Assembly (NCBI GenBank): GCA_963837735.1
Contig: CAWIOM010000015.1
Coordinates: forward strand, 1-30,964
Direction of reading: 5' to 3'
Length of the DNA stretch: 30,964 nt
Source: VRUE01 sp963837735
Lineage (GTDB): Bacteria; Actinomycetota; Thermoleophilia; Solirubrobacterales; 70-9
Under the pieces are notes generated by a model that had not been told where the DNA came from, made no database searches, and saw nothing but the letters and a program-made list of their open reading frames with translations. Every line of letters starts with the position of its first letter. Within the stretch, counting starts at the first letter, position 1. Both the position numbers and the translations under genes were made by a program. Positions 22,259-29,270 of the stretch are shown here, piece by piece.

Positions 22259-23766
22259 CCGGGGCGGCACGCGGCGGAGTCGTCTATCTGGTCGGCGCCG
22301 GGCCGGGGGACCCGGGCCTGATGACGGCCCGCTCGCTGGAGCTGATCGGCGCCGCCGACGCGATCTTCCACGACCGGCTGATTCCGCCGGGTGCCCTCGA
22401 CGGCGCCCGCGAGGATGCCGAGCTGGTCTACGTCGGCAAGGCGCCGGGAAGGCCCTCGGTGCCCCAGGAGGAGATCGGCGAGCGGCTGATCGCCGCCGCG
22501 CGCGAGGGCAGAAGCGTCGTCCGGCTGAAGGGCGGCGACCCGTTCGTCTTCGGCCGCGGCGGCGAGGAGGGCGAGGCCCTGCGCGAGGCCGGGGTCGAGT
22601 TCGAGGTCGTCCCCGGGGTGACCGCGGGGGTCGCCGCCTCTGCCTACGCAGGGATCCCGGTCACCCACCGCGAAGACGCCTCCGCGGTCGCCTTCGTCAC
22701 CGGCCACGAGGACCCGGAGAAGCCCGAGACGGCCCTCGACTGGGAGGCGCTGGCGCGCTTTCCCGGCACCCTGGTCTTCTACATGGGCGTCAAGCGCCTG
22801 GCCGAGAATGCGGCGGCGCTGATCGCCGCCGGTCGCGACCCGCAGGAGGCGGCGGCGGCGGTCGAGCGCGGCACGATGGACGGCCAGCGGACGGTCGTGG
22901 CCACGCTCGCGACCCTCTCCGAGGCGGTCGAGCGGGAGGGGGTCGGCGCCCCCGCCCTGATCGTCGTCGGGCCGGTTGTCGGGCGGCGCGAGGCGCTCGC
23001 CTGGCTGGAGCGACGCCCGCTGCACGGGCGCCGGGTCGTCGTCACCAGGGCCCGCGCCCAGGCGAGCGGCCTCGCCGCGACGCTGCGGGGGCTCGGCGCC
23101 GAGGTCGTCGAGCTGCCGGCAATCAGGGTCGAGCCGCGCCTGGACGCGGCCGAGGTGCAGGCCGCGGCGGCGCGGATCGACGAGTACGAGCTGATCTGCC
23201 TGACCAGCCCCAACGGTGTGCGCCTCCTGTTCGAGGCCCTGAGGGCCTCGGGGCGCGACGCGCGAGCGCTGGCCGGGGCGACGGTCGCGGCGATCGGGCC
23301 CGGCACCGCGCGTGCCCTCGCCGCCAACGGCGTCGTCGCCGACGTGGTGCCCGAGCGCTTCGTCGCCGAGTCGCTGGTCGAGTCGCTGGCCGCGATCGAG
23401 GTGCGCGGTCGGCGGGCGCTCGTCGCCAGAGCCGCGGGCGCCCGCGATGTGATCCCCGACTGGCTCGTCGAGCAGGGGGCCGAGGTCGACGTGGTTGCCC
23501 TTTATGAGACGGTCCGCGAGCAGCCGCGGGAGGCCGCGATAGAGGCGGCCCTGGAGGCGGATTACGTCACCTTCACCTCCTCCTCGACGGTTCGCAACCT
23601 GACCGAGGCGCTCGGCGAGCGCTTCCCCCGCGGCGCCCGCGTCGTCTCGATCGGCCCGGTGACCAGCGAGGCCGCCCGCGAGGCCGGCCTCGAGGTCGCC
23701 GCCGAAGCGGAGCGCCACGACATCGACGGCCTGATCGAGGCGTTGCTGACGGACGCTGCGGGATGA
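22255..23766 (+). CDS. cobA-hemD: Fused uroporphyrinogen-III C-methyltransferase / uroporphyrinogen-III synthase (CobA-HemD)
   Basis: A 503-residue two-domain enzyme. Residues 1-245 are SUMT: VYLVGAGPGDPGLMTARSLE, then HDRLIPP, the VRLKGGDPFVFGRGGEEGEA motif, VPGVTAGVAASAYAGIPVTH, LVFYMGVKRLAENAAALIAA and ERGTMDGQRTVVATLATL; it makes precorrin-2 with SAM. Residues of about 255-503 are HemD: GRRVVVTRARAQASGLAATL, DEYELICLTSPNGVRLLFEA, VAAIGPGTARALAANGV, and TFTSSSTVRNLTEALG near the C-terminus; this half cyclises hydroxymethylbilane to uroporphyrinogen III. Fusions of this kind are known in several bacterial groups. GTG at 22255 overlaps the hemC stop by four bases. The enzyme can feed both haem and cobalamin/sirohaem. 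Confidence 0.95.
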   Translation: MTGAARGGVVYLVGAGPGDPGLMTARSLELIGAADAIFHDRLIPPGALDGAREDAELVYVGKAPGRPSVPQEEIGERLIAAAREGRSVVRLKGGDPFVFGRGGEEGEALREAGVEFEVVPGVTAGVAASAYAGIPVTHREDASAVAFVTGHEDPEKPETALDWEALARFPGTLVFYMGVKRLAENAAALIAAGRDPQEAAAAVERGTMDGQRTVVATLATLSEAVEREGVGAPALIVVGPVVGRREALAWLERRPLHGRRVVVTRARAQASGLAATLRGLGAEVVELPAIRVEPRLDAAEVQAAAARIDEYELICLTSPNGVRLLFEALRASGRDARALAGATVAAIGPGTARALAANGVVADVVPERFVAESLVESLAAIEVRGRRALVARAAGARDVIPDWLVEQGAEVDVVALYETVREQPREAAIEAALEADYVTFTSSSTVRNLTEALGERFPRGARVVSIGPVTSEAAREAGLEVAAEAERHDIDGLIEALLTDAAG

Positions 23767-23770
23767 CGAA

Positions 23771-23834
23771 GCGTCAATTGTGTTCCCCCACGGCACTCAA
23801 TTGACGCCTCACCCCAAACGAGCGAGGTTTGGGG
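23771..23834. repeat. Tandem inverted repeats at the hemD-birA junction
   Basis: GCGTCAATTG (23771-23780) pairs with CAATTGACGC (23798-23807) around 17 bases, and CCCCAAAC (23812-23819) pairs with GTTTGGGG (23827-23834) around 7 bases. They cover the birA GTG (23780) and its first 18 codons, so in mRNA they could mask the start. The AT-rich arm core stands out in this GC-rich sequence. Confidence 0.65.
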
Positions 23835-24538
23835 CGCCGCACCGGCACTTTGCGCGGACCGACTCGACCAACACCCGCGCTCGCGAGCTCGTCGAAGCCG
23901 GCGCGCCGCACGGAACCGTCGTCACCGCGGGCGAGCAGAGCGAGGGGCGGGGACGCCAGGGACGTGTATGGACAGCGCCGGCGGGCAAGGGCCTGCTCTA
24001 CTCGGCGATTCTCCGCCCGCTCGACGAGCGCCATCTGCTCCTGCCGCTGGCCGTCCCGCTCGCCGTCTGCGAGGCGGCCGAGAGCCTGCGCCCGGACGCG
24101 AGCTGCCGGATCAAGTGGCCCAACGACGTCTGGCTCGAGGAACGGAAGCTCGCGGGCATCCTGATCGAGGCCAGGCCGCAGGACGGCTGGGGGGTGATCG
24201 GCGTCGGCCTCAACCTCTCGGTCGCGCCCGACGAGTTCCCTGCCGATCTGCGCTGGCCGGCGGTCTCGCTCGACTGCTCGACACCGCTTGCCGCGGCCGA
24301 AGCTCTCAGCCGCCACCTCGACCGCTGGGTGGAGGAGGACGCCGGGACGATCCTCTCGGAGTGGCGGCGGCGCGACGCGCTGCGGGGGCGCGAGATCGCC
24401 TGGGACGCGGGTCCCGGGGAGAGCGAGGATCGCGCGGGGGTCGCCGACGGAGTCGACGAGCGCGGCAACCTACTGGTCGTCGTCGCCGGTGGCGATCGCG
24501 TCACCCTCGGCGCCGGCGAGGTCCACCTCAGGCTCTGA
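23780..24538 (+). CDS. birA: Biotin-[acetyl-CoA-carboxylase] ligase, without DNA-binding domain
   Basis: Class I biotin protein ligase that makes biotinyl-AMP and transfers biotin to the carboxylase carrier domain. Motifs: FARTDSTNTRARELVEAGAP, the biotinyl-AMP loop AGEQSEGRGRQGRVWTAPAG, GLLYSAILRP, RIKWPNDVWLEERKLAGILI, and GWGVIGVGLNLSV. A small SH3-like C-terminal domain ends with ERGNLLVVVAGGDRVTLGAG and HLRL. No N-terminal winged helix, so it should not be a repressor. 252 residues from GTG at 23780; TTG at 23801 is an alternative start that fits the family N-terminus as well. Neither has a clear ribosome site, and both sit within inverted repeats. The 3' end overlaps the convergent helicase gene by 69 bases. 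Confidence 0.92.
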   Translation: MFPHGTQLTPHPKRARFGAPHRHFARTDSTNTRARELVEAGAPHGTVVTAGEQSEGRGRQGRVWTAPAGKGLLYSAILRPLDERHLLLPLAVPLAVCEAAESLRPDASCRIKWPNDVWLEERKLAGILIEARPQDGWGVIGVGLNLSVAPDEFPADLRWPAVSLDCSTPLAAAEALSRHLDRWVEEDAGTILSEWRRRDALRGREIAWDAGPGESEDRAGVADGVDERGNLLVVVAGGDRVTLGAGEVHLRL

Positions 24539-27151
24539 GCTGCCGTTGCGCTTCGAGCGCCGGCCGTTCGACCCGGACCGCCCGCCCCGCGCCTTTCTTG
24601 ACGGCTTGCGCCTGCCGTTGCCGGCCTCGGCGCTCTCCTTCTTCGCCTCGACCGCCTCCGGCCCGGACCCGTTGCCGGAGTCCACCGACGCCTTCTCGGC
24701 GTCCTTGGCGCCCTTGCGCTTGCGGTTGTTGCGCTTGCGGCGGCGCTTGCCGCCTTTGGGGAAGTTGCGCAGCAGCTCGCGGGCGATCGCCGACGGTTTC
24801 CGCGCCATCCGCATCCGCGCGCCGCGCAGGACCTCTTCCCCCTCCGGCGTGTGGGAGACGGAGGCGGCGAGCAGCGAGACGGCGAGGCGCCGGTCCTGTT
24901 TGCGCGCCGCGTGGACGAGCCGGCGGGCGTTGCGCCCGTGCGCGCGGCCCGAGGAGTTGACCAGCAGGCCGAGCAGGCGCTTGGTCTCCGGCCAGCGCTG
25001 GACGGCGTACTCTTCGTGCAGGTCGCGGGTGTAGGAGGCGAGCCGCCAGACCCACGCTTGGGCCTGGTCGCGGCGGCCGATCCGCTTGTCGACCAGCGCC
25101 TGCAAAAGCGTCTTCGTCCCGCCCCGCTTGTCGTCGCGGCTCCAGGTGCCGACGATGTCGATCGCGTCGTCGAACGCCTCGGCGTCTTTGAGGTCGGCTA
25201 TCTCGGTCAGCGCTTTCAGCCGCAGCTGCGAGTTGCGGTTGCGCTGCACGCAGGTGAGCAGGAAGCGACGGCGCAGCTCTTTCGTGCGCTCGCCCTGCAG
25301 CATCGCCCGCGCCCGGCGCCAGCCCTGCGGGTTGACCCGGGCGCCGGCGAGCGCCGCCCAGGCGTGCTGCTCGGGGTAGTCGAGGTTCTCGACCGCGATC
25401 CGCCAGATCTCCCGTTCGAGCACCCCCATGCGGTTCTCCTCGACATCGGAGACGGGGACGATCCGCCGCTCGACCCGCACCCGCCGCCCGCGTGAGCGGC
25501 GCACCGGGCCGACGACGATCGCGCCGCCGCGGTAGACGTCGCGGTTGAGCAGGCTGTGCAGGGTGACGATCGTCTCGTCGTGGGTCGTCGCCGGGTGGAC
25601 GAAGTCGATCACCAGGCCGGCCTCCTTGCCGGGGGCGCGGCGGGTGACGCGGCCGACCCGCTGCTGGTAGATCCGCCGCGAGGCGGTCGGCGCCAGATGC
25701 ATGCAGATCGTCGCCCGCGGGCTGTTCCAGCCCTCGGCGAGCAGCATCGCGTTGCAGAGCACGTCGACCTCGCCGCGCTCGAAGGCGGCGAGGATCTCGG
25801 CCAGCTCGCGCTTCGGCGTCTCGCCGGAGACGGCGCGGGCGTTGATGCCGGCGTCCTGGAAGGCCTTGGCGACGTTCTTGGCGTGGTTGACCCCGGCCGT
25901 GTAGAGGACCCCCGGAACCTTTTCGAAACGGGTCTTGTAGAGGTCGGCGATGGCGACGTTGAAGGGCGCCTGGTCGAGCAGCGCGGCGAGCTCCTCCTGG
26001 TCGAAATCCTGGTCGACCTCGCCTTTGCGCAGCGGCACCTTGGCGATCGTCCGCACCCCGGGGCCGGGCGGGATCCGCATGCAGCGCAGCGGCGCGATCA
26101 CGCCGCGCCGCGCCGCCTGGGCGAGGTCGAAGCGCGAGGTCTGGGTCGGGAAGAGGTCGGCGACGTGGCGGGCGATCAGCGCCCCCGTCGCGGTCATGCC
26201 GATGAAGACGGGACCGGGCCAGGCGCGGATGCAGGCGCTGGTCTTCTCGCCGAGCGCCGTGTGGGCCTCGTCGCAGATCACGATCGAGTAGGCGTCGGAG
26301 ACCTTCTTGTGGTTGCGGACGAACCACTGGTAGGTCTCGACCGTGACCGGGCCGTCGGGGTCGTCGCGGCCGTCCATCAGCGGCGGGCGCAGGCGCTCCT
26401 TGTAGCCGCGGTCGGAGATCTCGCCGATGAACTGGTCGACGAGGTTGCGACGGTGGGTGAGGATCAGGATGCCGCCGGTCCGCGAGGCCTCGATGAAGCC
26501 GACGGCGGCGACGGTCTTGCCGGCGCCGGTCGCGTGCTCGAACCAAAAGCGGCGCTCGGCGCCGGGATCGTCCGGGGCGACCTCGACGAGGTCCTCGGCG
26601 TCCTCCTCGGCGGCGGGCTCCTCCCAGTCCTGCGGCTCCTCCTCGGGCGCCAGGTCCTCGGGCTCCTCCTCGTCCTCCTCCGCCTCCTCGTCCTCCTCGT
26701 CCTCTTCCCCCGCCTCGTCGATCGGCTCCTCAACCTCGTCGGGATCGCCGGCCGATTCGTCTTCTTCCTCGGCGATCAGCAGCTCGGCGTCGTCCTCGGC
26801 CGCCGTCTGCTGCTCGGCCATCAGCTCGGTCAGGGTGCCGGAGAGCGCATCGACCTGGTGGGGGTTGAGCTCGGCGCCGTCGAGCAGCTTCGGCGGTTCG
26901 TCGGCGAGCAGGCGCTCGAGCCCGAGCAGCAGCGAGAAGTCGCGGCGCCACTGGATCGACGGGTACTCGGCGCCCGCCTCGATCTCGGCCAGGGCGGCGT
27001 CCAGGCCGCGCCGGCGGGCGGTGCCCTCGGCAAGCGCCTCGGGGCCCTCGCCGTCGAGCAGGAACGGCTCGCGGGCAAACGCCGCCGCACGCTCGATCTC
27101 GGCGCCGGTGGGAACGGCCGCTCGCGCGGCAACTTCGCTGGTATTGGCCAT
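24470..27151 (-). CDS. SF2 DEAD/DEAH-type helicase with an acidic insertion and a basic C-terminal tail
   Basis: An 893-residue protein (ATG at 27151; GTG at 27193 would add 14). A Q-motif-like LNPHQVDALSGTLTEL is at about residues 95-110. Residues 118-197 are an Asp/Glu-dominated insertion. Walker A EHATGAGKTVAAVGFIEA (about 206-223), motif Ia ILTHRRNLVDQF, DEAH (294-297) and motif III GMTATG follow. The second RecA domain has GVLYTAGVNHAKNVAKAFQD, LLAEGWNSPRATICMHLAP and motif VI RRIYQQRVGRVTRRAPG. A helical domain without clear homology to me follows, then a Lys/Arg/Gly-rich tail (RRRKRNNRKRKG and onward). It resembles restriction-type/ResIII helicases, so translocation on DNA is likely; the partner and job are unknown. 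Monocistronic, and its 3' end overlaps birA. Confidence 0.85.
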   Translation of the reverse strand: MANTSEVAARAAVPTGAEIERAAAFAREPFLLDGEGPEALAEGTARRRGLDAALAEIEAGAEYPSIQWRRDFSLLLGLERLLADEPPKLLDGAELNPHQVDALSGTLTELMAEQQTAAEDDAELLIAEEEDESAGDPDEVEEPIDEAGEEDEEDEEAEEDEEEPEDLAPEEEPQDWEEPAAEEDAEDLVEVAPDDPGAERRFWFEHATGAGKTVAAVGFIEASRTGGILILTHRRNLVDQFIGEISDRGYKERLRPPLMDGRDDPDGPVTVETYQWFVRNHKKVSDAYSIVICDEAHTALGEKTSACIRAWPGPVFIGMTATGALIARHVADLFPTQTSRFDLAQAARRGVIAPLRCMRIPPGPGVRTIAKVPLRKGEVDQDFDQEELAALLDQAPFNVAIADLYKTRFEKVPGVLYTAGVNHAKNVAKAFQDAGINARAVSGETPKRELAEILAAFERGEVDVLCNAMLLAEGWNSPRATICMHLAPTASRRIYQQRVGRVTRRAPGKEAGLVIDFVHPATTHDETIVTLHSLLNRDVYRGGAIVVGPVRRSRGRRVRVERRIVPVSDVEENRMGVLEREIWRIAVENLDYPEQHAWAALAGARVNPQGWRRARAMLQGERTKELRRRFLLTCVQRNRNSQLRLKALTEIADLKDAEAFDDAIDIVGTWSRDDKRGGTKTLLQALVDKRIGRRDQAQAWVWRLASYTRDLHEEYAVQRWPETKRLLGLLVNSSGRAHGRNARRLVHAARKQDRRLAVSLLAASVSHTPEGEEVLRGARMRMARKPSAIARELLRNFPKGGKRRRKRNNRKRKGAKDAEKASVDSGNGSGPEAVEAKKESAEAGNGRRKPSRKARGGRSGSNGRRSKRNGSSEPEVDLAGAEGDAIATGDDDQ

Positions 27152-27251
27152 TGAGGCTTTGGGTTCCGTCCCGGTCGAATGCGCGGCGCGCACTCGGCGG
27201 AAACAAATTGGAAACGAGGCTGCCGGAACTGGACGTCTTCCCGGCTCTCTG

Positions 27252-27274
27252 CGGTCCGCACTCCCGGCGGACCG
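27252..27274. promoter_or_regulatory. Inverted repeat in the divergent helicase/thioredoxin gap
   Basis: CGGTCCGC (27252-27259) and GCGGACCG (27267-27274) are perfect arms around ACTCCCG, located between two divergent starts (27151 minus, 27311 plus). TAATCA (27291-27296) downstream could be a -10 element. Candidate operator; nothing else is seen in this 159-bp gap. Confidence 0.4.
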
Positions 27275-27310
27275 AACGTTCTACGTATTGTAATCATCGA
27301 ATTGGCGGCG

Positions 27311-27901
27311 GTGGGACTTATTCCTCGAATCGTGCTCCTGGCGGCCCTCGCCGCGACGGCCCTCGCCGGTGCCGGCTGCGGCTCCGAGAACGGCGGCGAC
27401 TACGGCGGCGCCCACCCCGACTACGCGCAGGCCCTGGCCGGCTCGCCGGCGCCGCTGGCGGCGCTGCACCGCCAGGGGAACGAGCTGCTCGGCGGCGGCC
27501 AGGACGCCTACGAGAGGCGAATTGCGGCGCTGCGCGGCTACCCCGTGGTCGTCAATGTCTGGGCGTCTTGGTGCGGGCCCTGCCGCTTCGAGTTCCCGAC
27601 CCTGCAGAAGCTCTCCGCCCGCTACGGGAAGCGGGTCGCCTTCCTCGGGGTCGACAGCAATGACTCCGACGACGCGGCCAGGACCTTCCTCGCCGAGGCC
27701 CCCGTCCCCTACCCCAGCTACACCGACTCCGACGAAACGATCAAAGAGGGCCTCGGTGCCGGCTTCGGATTCCCCGACACCGCCTTCTACGACCGCGACG
27801 GCAAGCTCGTCTACCTCAAACAGGGCCCCTACTCAAAGCCGGAGGACCTGCGACAGGACATCGAGAGCTGTGCGCTCGCCGAAGACTGCGAAAGCGGATA
27901 A
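27311..27901 (+). CDS. TlpA-like thioredoxin-fold protein, probably membrane-anchored or lipoprotein
   Basis: An extracytoplasmic thiol-disulfide oxidoreductase of about 196 residues. The N-terminal GLIPRIVLLAALAATALAGA followed by GCGSENGG looks like a lipoprotein signal, though the residues before the Cys (AGAGC) are only a loose lipobox. After an Asp/Gly-rich spacer comes the thioredoxin domain: YPVVVNVWASWCGPCRFEFP with a WCGPC active site, LQKLSARYGKRVAFLGVDSN, then EAPVPYPSYTDSD and the cis-Pro region GFGFPDTAFYDRDGKLVYLK. The TlpA/ResA/CcmG group keeps apocytochrome c thiols reduced, which would fit the ccm genes about 8 kb away, but no direct linkage is seen. GTG at 27311 is chosen; GTG at 27332 is possible. 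Eight bases to nfeD. Confidence 0.85.
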   Translation: MGLIPRIVLLAALAATALAGAGCGSENGGDYGGAHPDYAQALAGSPAPLAALHRQGNELLGGGQDAYERRIAALRGYPVVVNVWASWCGPCRFEFPTLQKLSARYGKRVAFLGVDSNDSDDAARTFLAEAPVPYPSYTDSDETIKEGLGAGFGFPDTAFYDRDGKLVYLKQGPYSKPEDLRQDIESCALAEDCESG

Positions 27902-27909
27902 TCACCGGC

Positions 27910-28395
27910 ATGGACGCATTTGTCCTGATCGCAGCGATCGCCATCCTCCTGATGCTGGCCGAGTTGCTGCTGCCGACGGGCGGGACGCTGGCGGTGGTCG
28001 GGGCGATCGGGCTGATCGTCGCCGGAGTCGTCGCCCTCACCGCCGACGCCGACACCGAGGCGACCGAATACATCGGCCCGGCCCTGATCACGCTCGGCAT
28101 CCTCTCCGGCGTCACCTTCTACTTCGTCACCCGTAAGGTGCTCGCCGCCCACCGCGAGCAGCGCGTCCGCACCGGCTCCGAGGAGCTGGTCGGCTCGGTC
28201 GCCGAGGTCCGCAACACGCTCGACCCCGAGGGCCAGGTCTGGACGGGCGGGGCGCTGTGGGCGGCGCGTCTGGCTGCCGGCACGAGCCCGGCGCGGCCAG
28301 GGGATAGAGTCGTGATCGAGGCGGTCGACGGCCTCACTCTGGTGGTGAGCCCGGAGCCGCCGGCCGCGCAAACAGCCGAGCAAGGAGCAAGCTGA
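27910..28395 (+). CDS. NfeD-like membrane protein (short form)
   Basis: A 161-residue short NfeD protein: a first helix FVLIAAIAILLMLAELLLPT, then GGTLAVVGAIGLIVAGVVAL and YIGPALITLGILSGVTFYFV, followed by a cytoplasmic or external OB-fold domain (GSEELVGSVAEVRNTLDPEG, ALWAARLAAG, GDRVVIEAVDGLTLVVSP). The OB domain of NfeD binds stomatin-like partners. The stop shares a base with the slipin start (TGATG), the classic nfeD-slipin operon. The pair is thought to organise membrane microdomains; what it organises here is unknown. Confidence 0.9.
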   Translation: MDAFVLIAAIAILLMLAELLLPTGGTLAVVGAIGLIVAGVVALTADADTEATEYIGPALITLGILSGVTFYFVTRKVLAAHREQRVRTGSEELVGSVAEVRNTLDPEGQVWTGGALWAARLAAGTSPARPGDRVVIEAVDGLTLVVSPEPPAAQTAEQGAS

Positions 28396-29270
28396 TGGCA
28401 GCCCTAGGCGGAATTCTGATCGTCCTCATCATCTTCGGGCTGATCGCGCTCGGCGCCTCGGTGCGGGTCCTGCGCGAGTACGAGCGCGGCGTCATCTTCC
28501 GGCTCGGGCGGCTGATCGCCCAGAAGGGCCCGGGGCTGATCCTGCTGATCCCGTTCATCGACCGGATGGTCAAGGTCGACCTGCGGACGGTGACGCTCAA
28601 CATCCCGCCGCAGGAGGTGATCACCCGCGACAACGTCCCGGCCGGCGTCAACGCGGTCGCCTACTTCCGCGTCATCGACCCGACCAAGGCGATAGTCGAG
28701 GTCGAAAACTTCCTCCTCGCGACCTCGCAGATCTCCCAGACCTCGCTGCGCTCGGTGCTCGGCAAGGCCGACTTCGACCAGCTGCTCTCCGAGCGCGAGC
28801 GGCTCAACGAAGAGCTGCAGAAGATCATCGACGAGTCGACCGAGCCCTGGGGCGTGAAGGTGACCGCGGTCGAGATCAAGGACGTCGAAATCCCCGAACA
28901 GATGCAGCGGGCGATCGCCCGCCAGGCCGAGGCCGAGCGCGAGCGGCGGGCGAAGATCATCAACTCCGAGGGCGAGTACCAGGCGGCGCAGAAGCTCACC
29001 GACGCCGCCGACATCATCAGCACCAACCCGGCCTCGCTGCAGCTGCGCTACCTGCAGACGCTGCTCGAAATCGGCAGCAACCAGAACACGACGGTCGTCT
29101 TCCCGCTGCCGATGGACGTGCTCGAGCCCTTCATCGGCAGGGCCGACCACAAGACCGGCGGCAGCAAGGCCAAGCCGCCGGCGCCCAGGCCGCCGGCCCC
29201 GCCCGCGGCCGAGCCGCCCCCGAACACCGACGTGCCGCCCCCCGGCGACCTCCCCCCCTCAAGGTCCTGA
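28395..29270 (+). CDS. Slipin (SPFH/stomatin/prohibitin family) membrane-scaffold protein
   Basis: A 291-residue SPFH protein. N-terminal membrane helix GGILIVLIIFGLIALGASV, then the SPFH domain: VLREYERGVIFRLGRLIAQK, GPGLILLIPFIDRMVKVDLR, PQEVITRDNVPAGVNAVAYF, FLLATSQISQTSLRSVLGKA and WGVKVTAVEIKDVEIPEQMQ. A coiled-coil stretch (AIARQAEAERERRAKIINSE) and the oligomerisation segment LLEIGSNQNTTVVFPLPMDV follow. The last 35 residues are Pro/Ala-rich low complexity (PAPRPPAPPAAEPPPN). AAGGAG at 28382-28387 is a strong ribosome site for ATG 28395. The stop is overlapped by the GalT-like frame as CTGA. Confidence 0.95.
   Translation: MAALGGILIVLIIFGLIALGASVRVLREYERGVIFRLGRLIAQKGPGLILLIPFIDRMVKVDLRTVTLNIPPQEVITRDNVPAGVNAVAYFRVIDPTKAIVEVENFLLATSQISQTSLRSVLGKADFDQLLSERERLNEELQKIIDESTEPWGVKVTAVEIKDVEIPEQMQRAIARQAEAERERRAKIINSEGEYQAAQKLTDAADIISTNPASLQLRYLQTLLEIGSNQNTTVVFPLPMDVLEPFIGRADHKTGGSKAKPPAPRPPAPPAAEPPPNTDVPPPGDLPPSRS

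Noticed and set aside
19733..22270. 845-codon open frame on the minus strand across hemA and hemC
   Set aside because: Antisense shadow; it is low-complexity and crosses the gap and the frameshift without any conserved motif.
24470..27151. Helicase as part of a phage-defence island
   Set aside because: Neighbours are biotin ligase, haem synthesis and slipin genes; there is no nuclease, methylase or mobility gene in the window.
24851..27154. Plus-strand frames opposite the helicase, including Ser-rich runs
   Set aside because: The poly-Ser reading is simply the complement of GAG/GAC-rich acidic codons of the helicase.
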